NCBI GenBank assembly: GCA_902567855.1 | Contig: CACFOQ010000007.1 | Span: 1-64,000, forward strand | Source of the DNA: an uncultured Alphaproteobacteria bacterium | GTDB taxonomy: Bacteria > Pseudomonadota > Alphaproteobacteria > HIMB59 > GCA-002718135 | Length of the DNA: 64,000 nucleotides | Direction: 5' to 3' | Shown here: positions 9,513-19,138 of the stretch, one piece after another | How the letters are laid out: the number at the start of each line of letters is the position of its first letter | Position numbering within the stretch: the first letter of the stretch is position 1 | Made by a program: the position numbers and the translations under genes | Notes under the pieces: generated by a model | Database searches by the model: none | What the model was told of the DNA's origin: nothing | What the model saw: only the letters and a program-made list of their open reading frames with translations

Positions 9513-10592
9513 ATGAATACATACAAAGGTTCACTGACTAATGAAGATTATCATCTACTGATAGAGAAAAAATATATATATTCGAAAAATTTTAATGAAA
9601 ATCAAATACAGCCTTCAAGTATTGATCTCACATTAAGTGACGAATGTTATGAGATAAGTGCAAGTTTTTTAAGTTTATCTGCAAATATAAGAGAAGATTT
9701 AAAAGATATTATGATTGATAAAATTGATTTAGGAAAAAAATATGTTTTTAAAAAAAATAGAATATACTTAGTAAGATTAAATGAAATAATAAACTTACCT
9801 CATGACATATTTGGTTTTTGTAATCCCAAAAGTAGTACAGGAAGATTAGATATTTTTTGTAGAACAATTTTAAATCATAATGATGAATATGAAAAAATTC
9901 CAAAGAATTATCAAGGAGAAATGTTTATAGAAATTACTTCACGTTCTTTTGATATTGAATTTCAAAAAGGAGATTCACTTAATCAAATGAGATTAATATA
10001 TAATAAGCATATGTATTTAGATGATGCGGATTTAAGAGAATATCATAATAAATTTTTTTTAACTTTAGATAATAATAATAATAAAATTCAACCTAATCTA
10101 AATAATGGCCTCAAAATAAGTGTCGATCTATCTTCTAAAAATGAAATAAATGCATTTGTAGCTAAAAAAAATACACCTCTACTTGTATTTAGAAAAGTCA
10201 AAAAACATAAAATAGAATTATATTGGGAATCATTAAAGCTACTTGATAAAAAATTAGTTATTAGAAAAGATAATTTTTATATTTTGAGATCTAAGGAAAA
10301 AATACAAATTCCTAAAAATATGGCCGGAGAAATGGTTCCATATGATACAAGTATTGGTGATTTTAGAGTACATTATGCAGGTTTTTTTGATCCTGGATTT
10401 GGTTATAAAAATGGCTCATATGCTGTTTTGGAAGTAAAAACAAATGAAGTTCCTTTTATATTAGAAGATGGTCAATCTATAGCTAGAATAAAATATGAAT
10501 CTCTTAATAAAGAATCAAATGTATTGTACGGTAAAGAAATAAATTCTAATTATCAGAATCAAGGTCTTGCTTTGAGCAAACACTTTGTTTAA
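9513..10592 (+). CDS. dcd: 2'-deoxycytidine 5'-triphosphate deaminase, two-domain form
   Basis: Deaminates dCTP to dUTP in the dTTP pathway. At 359 residues it is twice the length of classical Dcd (about 190) and matches the alphaproteobacterial tandem form, with two dUTPase-like halves. Conserved parts are IQPSSIDLTLS near residue 30, the NPKSSTGRLDIFCR substrate loop near 100, and in the second half the VHYAGFFDPGFGY motif near residue 290. It starts 3 nt after the protease stop, so the pair is probably co-transcribed. Confidence 0.88.
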   Translation: MNTYKGSLTNEDYHLLIEKKYIYSKNFNENQIQPSSIDLTLSDECYEISASFLSLSANIREDLKDIMIDKIDLGKKYVFKKNRIYLVRLNEIINLPHDIFGFCNPKSSTGRLDIFCRTILNHNDEYEKIPKNYQGEMFIEITSRSFDIEFQKGDSLNQMRLIYNKHMYLDDADLREYHNKFFLTLDNNNNKIQPNLNNGLKISVDLSSKNEINAFVAKKNTPLLVFRKVKKHKIELYWESLKLLDKKLVIRKDNFYILRSKEKIQIPKNMAGEMVPYDTSIGDFRVHYAGFFDPGFGYKNGSYAVLEVKTNEVPFILEDGQSIARIKYESLNKESNVLYGKEINSNYQNQGLALSKHFV

Positions 10593-10602
10593 AAATGTAA
10601 AA

Positions 10603-11043
10603 ATGAAGAAAATAATAATTATTAATGGACCCAATTTAAATCTTTTAGGAAATAGAGAGCAAAAAATATATGGTGACAAGTCTCTTGATGAAATAGAAAA
10701 AATTTCAAAAAAAAAATCTAGCTCTTTGAATATTGATTGTTTTTTTTGCCAAAGTAATGATGAAGGTGAAATAATAAATCATATACATTCTGTAGAATCT
10801 TCCTATGATGGCTTAATAATTAATCCAGCAGCTTTTACGCATACTTCAGTAGCGCTATTAGATGCTCTAAGATCTGTAAATAAACCTAAAATTGAAATTC
10901 ACTTATCCAATATATATACTAGAGAAGAATATAGAAAAAAAAGCATTACTTCAGAAGGAGTGGATGGCTTAATTTGTGGATTTGGGAGTTTAAGCTATAT
11001 TCTAGCTATAGAAGCATTAAGTAATTTGATCTATAATAAATAA
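10603..11043 (+). CDS. aroQ: 3-dehydroquinate dehydratase, type II
   Basis: Third step of the shikimate pathway (3-dehydroquinate to 3-dehydroshikimate). The type II dodecameric family is recognised by IINGPNLNLLGNRE at the N-terminus with the catalytic Tyr in KIYG, INPAAFTHTSVAL in the middle, and EIHLSNIYTREEYR with the catalytic His. I chose the ATG at 10603 because the family begins a few residues before the IINGPN motif; a TTG at 10585 would add six unneeded residues. It overlaps neither neighbour after that correction and sits 2 nt before accB, the usual alphaproteobacterial aroQ-accB-accC order. Confidence 0.95.
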   Translation: MKKIIIINGPNLNLLGNREQKIYGDKSLDEIEKISKKKSSSLNIDCFFCQSNDEGEIINHIHSVESSYDGLIINPAAFTHTSVALLDALRSVNKPKIEIHLSNIYTREEYRKKSITSEGVDGLICGFGSLSYILAIEALSNLIYNK

Positions 11044-11045
11044 TT

Positions 11046-11495
11046 ATGCCAAAAATAGACAAAACTGATTTAGATAATATTTCTTTAATAAAAAAAGAAT
11101 TTAAACTGAAGAATATTACTACTATAAAAATAAAAAAAGGTAATTATGAAATAGAATTATCTTCAGAAACTAAAGACATAACAAAAAGTGTTTTAAGTTC
11201 ACAAAATATAGAAGAAAAAATAAAAGATAAAAAATCTAATAAAGAAAATATTATAAAATCAGAAAATATAGTTAAATCTCCAATGGTTGGAGTAGCTTAT
11301 TTGTCTGCTGATCCAGCTTCTCAACCATATATAAAGATAGGTCAACATGTAAAACAAGGGGATACTCTACTTTTAATTGAAGCTATGAAAACTTTTAACG
11401 AAGTTAAAGCTCCTATCTCTGGTATAGTAAAAGAAATAATAGTTCTTAATAGTCAACCTGTGGAATTTGGTGACGATTTAATTATTTTCGAATAA
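11046..11495 (+). CDS. accB: biotin carboxyl carrier protein of acetyl-CoA carboxylase
   Basis: Carries biotin between the carboxylase and transferase halves of acetyl-CoA carboxylase. The 149 residues end in a biotinyl domain with EAMKTFNEV, placing the biotinylated Lys at 115. The N-terminal region is charged, followed by a Lys/Glu/Ser linker (about residues 40-75). The thumb region is present (SADPASQPYIKIG). Its stop is immediately followed by the accC ATG. Confidence 0.96.
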   Translation: MPKIDKTDLDNISLIKKEFKLKNITTIKIKKGNYEIELSSETKDITKSVLSSQNIEEKIKDKKSNKENIIKSENIVKSPMVGVAYLSADPASQPYIKIGQHVKQGDTLLLIEAMKTFNEVKAPISGIVKEIIVLNSQPVEFGDDLIIFE

Positions 11496-12824
11496 ATGTT
11501 TAAAAAAGTTTTAATCGCTAATAGAGGCGAAATAGCTTTAAGAATATTACGTGCTTGCAGAGAACTTGAAATAAAAACTGTAGCAATACATTCTGAAGCA
11601 GATGAGACTGCAATGCATGTAAGGATGGCTGACGAAAGTGTTTGCGTTGGTCCTGCTTCTGCTCAGTCAAGTTACTTAAATATTCCAGCAATTATAACAG
11701 CAGCAACCATATCTAATGTAGATGCTATACATCCTGGATATGGTTTTTTAAGTGAAAATAAAAGATTTGCAGAAATCATCGAAGAACATAATATAAAATT
11801 TATTGGTCCTAAATCAGAACATATTGAAATGATGGGGAATAAAATAGCTGCCAAAAAAATTATGGAGGATAACAAAGTGCCTACTGTACCAGGGCTAAAT
11901 GATCTTTCAGATATGAAAAAAACTTTAGATTTTATAGATAATATTAAACTACCAGTAATAATTAAAGCAGCTAGCGGTGGTGGAGGCAAAGGTATGAGGG
12001 TGGTTAATAAAATAGAAGATTTAGAAGAATCTATTAATGCAGCTAAAATAGAATCAAAAAAATCATTTAATGATGATACAGTTTATTTAGAAAAATTTTT
12101 TGTTAATCCTAAACATATAGAAATACAAATTCTTGCTGACAGTAATGGTAGTGTTTTAACATTAGGAGAAAGAGATTGTTCTATACAAAGAAAACATCAA
12201 AAAATTATTGAAGAAAGTCCAAGTATTGTCTTAACTAATGTTGAAAGAGAAAAAATTAGCAATCTATGTGTCAAAGCAATTAAATCAATAAAATATGAAG
12301 GTGTAGGCACACTCGAGTTTTTATACGAAAATAATAAATTTTATTTTATGGAGATGAATACTCGACTTCAAGTTGAACATCCTGTAACTGAAATGATAAC
12401 AGGACAAGATTTAGTTAAAGAACAAATTAAGGTTGCAAGTGGAAATAAAATTAAATTTAAACAAGAAGATATTAATTTTAATGGGCATTCAATTGAATGT
12501 AGAATTAATGCTGAGCATCCCGAAACATTCATTCCTTCACCAGGAAAAATAACTCAATATCATCAGCCTGGAGGATTAGGTGTCAGAGTGGATTCTGCAG
12601 TTTATCAAGGTTATATTATACCCGCTCATTATGATAGTATGATCGCTAAACTTATTGTTTATGGTGAAAATAGAAATGAATGTATTCAAAAAATGAAAAG
12701 AGCCCTAGAAGAATATGTGATTATTGGAATAGATACAAATATTCAACTACATCAAAAGATTATTCAATCAAATGAATTTTTGTCAGGAAAATACGATATA
12801 AATTATATGTCAAAATTTGAATAA
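11496..12824 (+). CDS. accC: acetyl-CoA carboxylase biotin carboxylase subunit
   Basis: Carboxylates biotin on AccB with ATP and bicarbonate, the first committed step of fatty acid synthesis. The 442 residues match AccC. It begins FKKVLIANRGEIALR; the ATP-grasp glycine loop is ASGGGGKGMRVV; the ERDCSIQRKHQK and EMNTRLQVEHPVTE motifs hold the metal and biotin sites. It is directly adjacent to accB without spacer and convergent with the DUF2155 gene. The 36-nt gap contains only A/T palindromes. Confidence 0.97.
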   Translation: MFKKVLIANRGEIALRILRACRELEIKTVAIHSEADETAMHVRMADESVCVGPASAQSSYLNIPAIITAATISNVDAIHPGYGFLSENKRFAEIIEEHNIKFIGPKSEHIEMMGNKIAAKKIMEDNKVPTVPGLNDLSDMKKTLDFIDNIKLPVIIKAASGGGGKGMRVVNKIEDLEESINAAKIESKKSFNDDTVYLEKFFVNPKHIEIQILADSNGSVLTLGERDCSIQRKHQKIIEESPSIVLTNVEREKISNLCVKAIKSIKYEGVGTLEFLYENNKFYFMEMNTRLQVEHPVTEMITGQDLVKEQIKVASGNKIKFKQEDINFNGHSIECRINAEHPETFIPSPGKITQYHQPGGLGVRVDSAVYQGYIIPAHYDSMIAKLIVYGENRNECIQKMKRALEEYVIIGIDTNIQLHQKIIQSNEFLSGKYDINYMSKFE

Positions 12825-12860
12825 AAATTTATTTTATTAATATAAAATTATCTAATATTT

Positions 12861-13238
12861 TTATTTACATTCAACTAACCACAAATCATAAATTGGATGT
12901 TCTAAAGGAGTTGTTGATGGACTTGAGGAAATCATCCAACCTTGATAGATAGCCTTATCCTCTGAATTAATAATTTTGTCATATATTTTTAAAAGAACAT
13001 AATTTTCAGGAATATCTTCAGGGAGATTTCTATAACAGGCAAATATTTCTATAAAAAGAGAATTAAAATTTATTGAATCATTCACTTTGATCTCAAAAGT
13101 TTCTACTTTTGTAGTTATTTTATCGAGTATTTTTATTTCAGCTTTTTTACTTTCAATGTATTGAGAAAACAAAGGTGGAGAAAAGCTTATAAATAGAAAA
13201 AAGAATAATGACTTAAGGGCTCCAAGATTCATATTCAT
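12861..13238 (-). CDS. DUF2155 domain protein, exported
   Basis: A 125-residue protein with an N-terminal hydrophobic signal (about residues 8-25, ending near PLFSQ). The DUF2155 signature is seen in AEIKILDKITTKVETF, a central ACYRNLPEDIPENYVLLKI, and the end GWMISSSPSTTPLEHPIYDLWLVEC. The family is almost restricted to Alphaproteobacteria and has no proven function. The ATG at 13238 lies inside the 3' end of the NDUFA12-like gene (26-nt overlap); this pairing is common in the class, so co-translation is likely. Confidence 0.88.
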   Translation of the reverse strand: MNMNLGALKSLFFFLFISFSPPLFSQYIESKKAEIKILDKITTKVETFEIKVNDSINFNSLFIEIFACYRNLPEDIPENYVLLKIYDKIINSEDKAIYQGWMISSSPSTTPLEHPIYDLWLVECK

Positions 13239-13566
13239 TTTTTTTTACTTTATTATGATTTGCTTTTGATAAAGGATGTTCATCAGGATAATAAGCTTTT
13301 TCAGTGCCAGTAAGATTTTCTTCATGGTTTTTTTGCCAAAAATACTTATGAGAATAATTTAAAGGTGGATCTTCAATTGTTTTATGCAACCAAGCATGCC
13401 AATGAGGAGGAACTTTAGTCGCTTCAATTTTGCCATTAAAAATAACCCATCGTTTAAAATCTTTATTAGAAAAATTTTTTGAATTACAATAATATTTATT
13501 ATTAAAATCATCTTGGCCAACAAATTTACCAAAAACCCAAGTATATAATAAAGTACTTAAACTCAT
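13213..13566 (-). CDS. NDUFA12/B17.2-like NADH:ubiquinone oxidoreductase accessory subunit
   Basis: A 117-residue homologue of the mitochondrial complex I subunit NDUFA12, found in bacteria chiefly in Alphaproteobacteria. Seen motifs: TWVFGKFVGQDDFNNKYY, RRW-type KRWVIFNG, and the hallmark PPHWHAWLH followed by a Pro-rich patch (EDPPLNYSH) and the C-terminal YYPDEHPL. It would bind the peripheral arm of complex I in the cytoplasm. It supports the alphaproteobacterial placement of this window. Confidence 0.93.
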   Translation of the reverse strand: MSLSTLLYTWVFGKFVGQDDFNNKYYCNSKNFSNKDFKRWVIFNGKIEATKVPPHWHAWLHKTIEDPPLNYSHKYFWQKNHEENLTGTEKAYYPDEHPLSKANHNKVKKNEYESWSP

Positions 13567-13584
13567 AAATATATCTTTATAATA

Positions 13585-14622
13585 TTATGCTTTAAGTTTC
13601 CAGTTTAATTCTTTTCCACCCATAAAATTTTTTATTTTAATTTCTTGATGAATTGTATATTCAGGTACAGTCCATCTTTCCTCTATTAATTCAATTTGAT
13701 CTGCATTTACTGGAAGTTTATAAAATTTAGGTCCATTTATTGAACAAAATTTTTCTAAATTATCTAGAGATTTTTCTTCATCAAATATTGATGCATAAAT
13801 TTCAATAGAACATGGTGCAGAAAAAATTCCAGGTTTAGATTTAAGATTTGGAACCTTAAATTCTATTGGATGAGGCGCTGAATCAGTCCCTAAAAAAAAC
13901 TTTTTATTTCCAGATGTAGCAAAATTTCTTAATGCAATTAAATCTTCTTCATTTTTTACAACAGGCATGCAAAAATGATGAGGATTTATAGATTTATCCA
14001 AAAATACATCTTTTTTTGTAAGCATCATGTGATGAGGAGTTATAGTCCCTGCTATATTTGGACTATAATTTACATACTCAGCACCATATTTAGATGAAAC
14101 ATGCTCTAAAACTATTCTTAAGTTAGGAAATGTTTTTCTTATAAGAGATAATTCTTGGTCAATATAGTATTTTTCTCTATCAAAAATATCAATTTCACTG
14201 TCCACTTTCTCTCCATGTATTAATAAAATTTTATCTTTTTTTTCTAATATTTCTAAAGCTGGATAAATTTTTTCAGTACTTGATATTCCATATTTTGAAT
14301 TTGTTGTAGCTTCATTAGGATATAGCTTAGCTCCTATAAATATATTCTCATCAAGACCTTTGCTAAAATCTATTAAGTCTAAATCTTCAGTTAAATAACA
14401 TGGCAATAAAGGAGAAAAGTTATTATTTGAAAGTAAATTAATCTTTTTTATATAATCAATGCCTTTTAAAGTAGTTGTAATAGGATCATTTAAATTAGGC
14501 ATGACAATACATCTTTGATTTACTCTTGTAGAATGATTAATAACAGCTTTTAATAAGTTGCCTTCTCTTAAATGAACATGCCAATCATCCGGTCTAGTAA
14601 TTTTCAAGGACTTAAAGGTCAT
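13585..14622 (-). CDS. pyrC: dihydroorotase, class II homodimeric
   Basis: Cyclises carbamoyl aspartate to dihydroorotate in pyrimidine synthesis. The 345 residues match E. coli PyrC. The zinc His pair is in DDWHVHLRE; the carboxylated Lys is in GAKLYPNEATT; further His ligands are in LIHGE and LEHVSS; the catalytic Asp is in FLGTDSAPH. The ATG overlaps the stop of the upstream glycosyltransferase (ATGA), so the two are translationally coupled. Confidence 0.96.
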   Translation of the reverse strand: MTFKSLKITRPDDWHVHLREGNLLKAVINHSTRVNQRCIVMPNLNDPITTTLKGIDYIKKINLLSNNNFSPLLPCYLTEDLDLIDFSKGLDENIFIGAKLYPNEATTNSKYGISSTEKIYPALEILEKKDKILLIHGEKVDSEIDIFDREKYYIDQELSLIRKTFPNLRIVLEHVSSKYGAEYVNYSPNIAGTITPHHMMLTKKDVFLDKSINPHHFCMPVVKNEEDLIALRNFATSGNKKFFLGTDSAPHPIEFKVPNLKSKPGIFSAPCSIEIYASIFDEEKSLDNLEKFCSINGPKFYKLPVNADQIELIEERWTVPEYTIHQEIKIKNFMGGKELNWKLKA

Positions 14623-15539
14623 AATAATTTATTTTCTATTATTAAATCTAATACTTTATTAGATTCTATTGAATTCATATAAGATTTTTTTGGATTTATA
14701 TCCATCTTATTAAAATCCCCAAAAGTTTCTTTAGTTCGAATAACAAAGCAGTCATTTTTACTGTGGCCATAAAGTTTATCATTGGTAGGTCCAAATAAAC
14801 TAATTGTTTTTAAGCCAGAAGCAAAAGACAAATGCATAAGTCCAGAATCATTTCCTATAAAAAGATTGCTTTTTTTCATATATGCTGAGGTTAAAGTTAT
14901 AGATTTACCAAAAAGATCAATAAAATAATTTTCATCAATATTTTTAGTTATTTCTTTATAATATTTATCTTTTTCTGATTGTGATCCAACAAGTATAAAT
15001 TTAATGTTACTAAATTTATTGGAAATTTTCTTTATCAAATCATTATACATTTCTGATGACCAAATTTTTGGTGTCCAATTGCCTCCTGGAAAAATAACAA
15101 TATATTTATTATTTAAACTTAAATCTTTTTTCACAATGTCTTCTTCTTCTTTATTTGTGTAAATATTAAGTGAGGTATTTTGTATTTTAAAGTATTTATT
15201 TAATTGATCAATATGGTGATATTTTTTATCTTTTTTAAAAATAAATCTTTTTTTTGTTTTTAACAAATAAGACAATAACGAACTTCTTAAATCTATAATG
15301 ATGTCCCATTTAGTTTTCTTGCATTGGCTATACATATCAAACCAATGAAGATTGAATTTTCTCTTTTTAATTACAATTATTCTCTCTAAAGCAGGGAAAT
15401 TCTTATAAATTTGAGAAGCGCTTGGGCCAATTATAAAAGTGAACTTGGAATTTTTGTTATTATTTTTAAAGTAATCTACAATACCCGTTGAAAGAATAGT
15501 ATCTCCTATTAAGTTTGATGATATAATTAGTATTTTCAC
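14619..15539 (-). CDS. glycosyltransferase family 9, LPS heptosyltransferase-like
   Basis: A 306-residue GT9 (GT-B fold) protein, the family that adds ADP-heptose to the lipopolysaccharide inner core. It opens with MKILIISSNLIGDTILSTG, the family's N-terminal acceptor loop with the catalytic Asp. IVIFPGGNWTPKIW marks the start of the second Rossmann domain. IGNDSGLMHLSFASGLKTISLFGPT is the ADP-sugar binding site. The sugar donor cannot be assigned, since heptose genes are not nearby. It precedes pyrC in a two-gene unit and is divergent from ygfZ. Confidence 0.85.
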   Translation of the reverse strand: MKILIISSNLIGDTILSTGIVDYFKNNNKNSKFTFIIGPSASQIYKNFPALERIIVIKKRKFNLHWFDMYSQCKKTKWDIIIDLRSSLLSYLLKTKKRFIFKKDKKYHHIDQLNKYFKIQNTSLNIYTNKEEEDIVKKDLSLNNKYIVIFPGGNWTPKIWSSEMYNDLIKKISNKFSNIKFILVGSQSEKDKYYKEITKNIDENYFIDLFGKSITLTSAYMKKSNLFIGNDSGLMHLSFASGLKTISLFGPTNDKLYGHSKNDCFVIRTKETFGDFNKMDINPKKSYMNSIESNKVLDLIIENKLL

Positions 15540-15590
15540 AAGTTGTTATTATATAAATTTATTATAAATAGAATATATATCACTTTATTT

Positions 15591-16424
15591 ATGAAAGAAG
15601 ACTTCTTTATATTAAATTCTTTTTCTAAATTTTTAGAAATTTCAGGAGAAGATAAGGCGGAATTCCTACAAGGCTTAATATCTAATGACATTTATAAATG
15701 TAAATCAGATAATCCTATATATTCTTGTATGCTATCACCTCAAGGTAAATTTCTAGCAGATTTTTTTATAATTCAAGAATCTGATAAATATTTAATTGAA
15801 ATTCATGAAAAATATTTAGAATCTTTTATTTCTAAAATACAAATTTACAAACTGAGATCTAAGGTAGATATTATTGAAAATAAAAACATATGTTCCATTA
15901 TTTTATTTTCTAAAAAGAATATTGATTTAAATAATATTATAAAAACCTTTGAAGATCCTAGAAATGAAAATATTGGTCATAAAATTTATATTGATAAATA
16001 TGAATTAAAAAAAATAAAAAATATGAAAACAAAGCCTTATGAAACCTATAAAGAAATATTAATGAAAAATTTAGTTCCAAATTCAACTGATGATTTAACA
16101 GTAGATAAATCTTTATTATTAGAAAATAACTTTGATAATTTAAATGCTATTGATTGGGACAAAGGATGTTATGTGGGACAAGAAATAACTGCAAGAATGA
16201 AATATAGGGCGCTATTAAAAAAACAACTTTATTCACTTGAAATAGTTAAAGGTGAAATCAATACAAATGATGATATTGTTTTAGATGAAATAAATTATGG
16301 CAAAGTCATATCTAAAGTAAATCAATACATACTATGTATGTTAAAAATAGAATTAGTAGAGAAAAAATTAAATAATAAAGAAAATTTTGAAATTAATAAT
16401 TCTATAATATTAAAAATTTTATAA
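15591..16424 (+). CDS. ygfZ: YgfZ/IBA57-like folate-binding protein
   Basis: A GcvT-fold protein that assists maturation or repair of Fe-S clusters. The family hallmark KGCYVGQEITARM, with the essential Cys, is near residue 202. The N-terminal EISGEDKAEFLQGLISNDI and SPQGKFLADF parts form the folate-binding core. I start at ATG 15591 because MKEDFFILN precedes the conserved domain directly, whereas the longer open frame from 15543 adds a non-conserved hydrophobic stretch. Its stop codon is entangled with that of the convergent MFS gene. Confidence 0.9.
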   Translation: MKEDFFILNSFSKFLEISGEDKAEFLQGLISNDIYKCKSDNPIYSCMLSPQGKFLADFFIIQESDKYLIEIHEKYLESFISKIQIYKLRSKVDIIENKNICSIILFSKKNIDLNNIIKTFEDPRNENIGHKIYIDKYELKKIKNMKTKPYETYKEILMKNLVPNSTDDLTVDKSLLLENNFDNLNAIDWDKGCYVGQEITARMKYRALLKKQLYSLEIVKGEINTNDDIVLDEINYGKVISKVNQYILCMLKIELVEKKLNNKENFEINNSIILKIL

Positions 16425-17561
16425 TTTAAATTCTTTTTTATAAATAATCATTGGTATAATTAATAATATAAATATTATTAATGTTGGAGTAAAAACATTA
16501 TTTACACCAAATGAATTGGCGAGTAATCCTAAACTTGCTGGGGCCCCTATGAAAGTTCCATAAACTGCAACTGATACAATTGTAATGCCTACCCCACTAT
16601 CAATTCCTTTAATTTTACCAGCCATACTATAGGAAATTGGCACAATTGAAGATCCTCCAATTCCTAATATAGCAAAACCAATAATAGATGAAAATACTGA
16701 ATTAAAATTAATAAGAATTAATAAGCTCAAAATAGTTAAGAAAAATAATATTGATAATAAATTAAATACACCTATTTTATCCCTAATCCGATCGCCATAA
16801 AGCCTACCAATAACCATAAAAATATTAAAACTTATTGTAGCTATACCTACCCTAAAACCATCTACTTGAATAAAATCTTTCATATAAAGCGCTCCCCACG
16901 AGTCAACACTACCTTCGGCCAAAGCATTTGACATTGCAATTACTGCTAACAATAATAACAAAATAGGCCATATAAAAAAAATATTCTTTTGCTCAGATGA
17001 AGAAGTTCTTTCGTCTTCCTGTAATTTAAAAGCAAAATAAAGATTAATTGGCAACATAATTATTACATAAATGAGCGTATTAATTAAAATAGAAATTTCT
17101 AATTGAAGAAAAATACTTGTAAAAAAAGATCCTATTAATACGCCCAAACTCCAAAAAGCATGGAAGCCAGACATCATAGATTTACCTTCGCGAGTTTCTA
17201 TTTTAGATGCTTTAAGATTAATACATATTTCAAAAAGTCCAAAACAAAATCCAAACATAAATGCTAGAATCATAAATGTTACTAAATCTTTTATAAAAGG
17301 AACAGGTAACCATAATAGCCACTGAACAATAACAATATAAATTATAATTTTTTTTGATGAACTCTTTTTAATAAAATAATTTGCACAAAGCATCATTATT
17401 ATTGACCCTATTGCAAATGTTGCCATGATATAGCCTATACCCAAGTAATCAGTTTGAATTTGATCTCTGATGGTTGGAATTCTTATTGTCCAAAGACCAA
17501 TTGAAAAAGCCATAATAAAAAAAAGAGCTTTACAAGCAAAAATATCATTAATTTTTTTCAT
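16419..17561 (-). CDS. MFS transporter, YbjJ-like
   Basis: A 380-residue inner-membrane protein with about 12 hydrophobic segments. The first starts near residue 8 (ALFFIMAFSIGLW) and the last ends in MIIYKKEFKL. FHAFWSLGVLIGSF near residue 132 is typical of the YbjJ/FucP-like branch of the major facilitator superfamily. The substrate is not predictable. The final codon and stop overlap ygfZ on the opposite strand (shared palindrome TTATAA). It lies about 45 nt downstream of the glycyl-tRNA synthetase on the same strand. Confidence 0.85.
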   Translation of the reverse strand: MKKINDIFACKALFFIMAFSIGLWTIRIPTIRDQIQTDYLGIGYIMATFAIGSIIMMLCANYFIKKSSSKKIIIYIVIVQWLLWLPVPFIKDLVTFMILAFMFGFCFGLFEICINLKASKIETREGKSMMSGFHAFWSLGVLIGSFFTSIFLQLEISILINTLIYVIIMLPINLYFAFKLQEDERTSSSEQKNIFFIWPILLLLLAVIAMSNALAEGSVDSWGALYMKDFIQVDGFRVGIATISFNIFMVIGRLYGDRIRDKIGVFNLLSILFFLTILSLLILINFNSVFSSIIGFAILGIGGSSIVPISYSMAGKIKGIDSGVGITIVSVAVYGTFIGAPASLGLLANSFGVNNVFTPTLIIFILLIIPMIIYKKEFKL

Positions 17562-17605
17562 AAGATTTTTAAAATTTTATTTGAAATAACTAATAATTGA
17601 TCAAG

Positions 17606-18967
17606 TTAATTAAAATAATCCCTATAATAATTTTCTAAACCATCTAAGTTAATTCTTTTTTGCTCCATTGTGTCTCTATCTCTTACAGTCACTGACTTAT
17701 CTTCTAATGTTTCAAAATCTACAGTAATACAAATAGGAGTTCCAATTTCATCATGTCTTCTATAATTTTTTCCAATATTCCCTGAATTTTCTAATACCAC
17801 TCTCCCTAATCCAAGTTTTTGCAAATTTGATTTAATTTCTTTAGATAAATTAACTAATTCGTTGTTATTCTTTTTAAGAGGAATAACAGCAGCTTTAATC
17901 GGTGAAAGATGTGGTCTTAAAGATAAAAGAATTCTTTTATTATCTTTATCAGTATTTTCTTCCTTATAAGCTTCATTTAGTAAAGCGAGAACACCCCTAT
18001 CAACACCAGCTGAAGGCTCAATCACATATGGGATATACCAATTCTTTTCTTCTAAATTTTGAACGGCCAATTTTGTTGTGGATGAAGAATTTTTCATGAC
18101 TTTTGACTCAATTTTAAATTCATTTTGATTTTTAGTATGAGATCCTAAGTCAAAATCAGTTCTATTCGCAATACCTTCAAGTTCCTCTTCACCGTGAGGA
18201 AATAAATAATTAATATCAACTGTTCTTTTTGAATAATGAGCAAGTTCACTTTTTTCGACTTCAATTGTTTTAAGATTTTCTTTATTAATTCCTTGATCTA
18301 CCCACCAATTTATTCTTTTATCTATCCAATATTCATGCCATTTATCATCCGTTCCAGGTACTACAAAAAATTCTAATTCCATTTGTTCAAATTCTCTTAC
18401 TCTGAAGATAAAATTACGAGGTGTAATTTCATTTCTAAATGCTTTTCCCATTTGAGCAATTCCAAATGGAACAGTCCTAGAAGTAGAATCTAAAATATTT
18501 TTAAAATTAGTAAAAATTTGCTGACATGTTTCTGGTCTTAAATATGCAAAAGAAGAGCCATCATCAACTGGTCCAATCGCAGTCTTAAACATTAAATTAA
18601 ATGGTCTTGGTTCAGTTAGATCTTCTGATTTACAGTTTGGGCATTTATTATTTTCTAGCAATTGATCTGCTCGCCATCTAGATTTACAAGACTTACAATC
18701 TACAAGAGGATCTGTAAATGTGTCTTCATGACCAGATTGTTTTAAAACAACTGGGGCACTTAGAATACTTGCATCTAAACCTTCAGTATCATCACGCTCA
18801 TAAACCATTGATTTCCACCAAGCTTGTTTAAGATTATTTTTTAGCTCAACACCCATAGGACCATAATCATATAGACCTTTAATACCGCCGTAGATATCGT
18901 TTGATTGAAACAGAAAACCCCTTCTTTTACAAAGAGAAACCAGTTCTTCCATTGTTTTAGCTGCCAT
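17606..18967 (-). CDS. glyQS: glycyl-tRNA synthetase, single-chain (alpha2) type
   Basis: Charges tRNA-Gly. It is a class II synthetase of the homodimeric type: [38 protein letters not shown], and a Cys4 patch (CKSC...CPNC) for zinc. Motif 2 is in [21 protein letters not shown], motif 3 in [14 protein letters not shown], and the anticodon-binding domain forms the last ~100 residues. At 453 residues it is at the short end of the family. Most Proteobacteria use the alpha2-beta2 enzyme (GlyQ plus GlyS), so this is an unusual type for the class. The start is the ATG at 18967, 3 nt past the stop of the small upstream gene. Confidence 0.93.
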   Translation of the reverse strand: MAAKTMEELVSLCKRRGFLFQSNDIYGGIKGLYDYGPMGVELKNNLKQAWWKSMVYERDDTEGLDASILSAPVVLKQSGHEDTFTDPLVDCKSCKSRWRADQLLENNKCPNCKSEDLTEPRPFNLMFKTAIGPVDDGSSFAYLRPETCQQIFTNFKNILDSTSRTVPFGIAQMGKAFRNEITPRNFIFRVREFEQMELEFFVVPGTDDKWHEYWIDKRINWWVDQGINKENLKTIEVEKSELAHYSKRTVDINYLFPHGEEELEGIANRTDFDLGSHTKNQNEFKIESKVMKNSSSTTKLAVQNLEEKNWYIPYVIEPSAGVDRGVLALLNEAYKEENTDKDNKRILLSLRPHLSPIKAAVIPLKKNNNELVNLSKEIKSNLQKLGLGRVVLENSGNIGKNYRRHDEIGTPICITVDFETLEDKSVTVRDRDTMEQKRINLDGLENYYRDYFN

Positions 18968-18970
18968 CAA

Positions 18971-19138
18971 TTAATCCTTAGGTTTATATTGATTAGTCTT
19001 AGGATCTTTTTCCAAATCTACAACTTTCTCATCTTTTTTTGCTTCATAATTATTATTAAAATTAATTTTTTTAAGAAAACGTAAGCCATAAAATACTATC
19101 CCAAATACTAAAAGTGTAAGAACTATTTTAGTAATCAT
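18971..19138 (-). CDS. small single-span membrane protein (55 aa)
   Basis: A short gene between sppA and the glycyl-tRNA synthetase. It encodes 55 residues: one hydrophobic helix near the N-terminus (IVLTLLVFGIVFYGLRFL), then a charged cytosol-type tail rich in Lys, Asp and Asn (ending QYKPKD). The ATG overlaps the sppA stop as ATGA and the TAA is 3 nt before the synthetase ATG. That tight coupling on both sides supports a real gene. I do not recognise a family. Confidence 0.7.
   Translation of the reverse strand: MITKIVLTLLVFGIVFYGLRFLKKINFNNNYEAKKDEKVVDLEKDPKTNQYKPKD

Noticed and set aside
12825-12860. Possible terminator between accC and the DUF2155 gene
   Set aside because: The only hairpin (ATTTTAT/ATAAAAT) is seven A-T pairs, as expected by chance in DNA this AT-rich.
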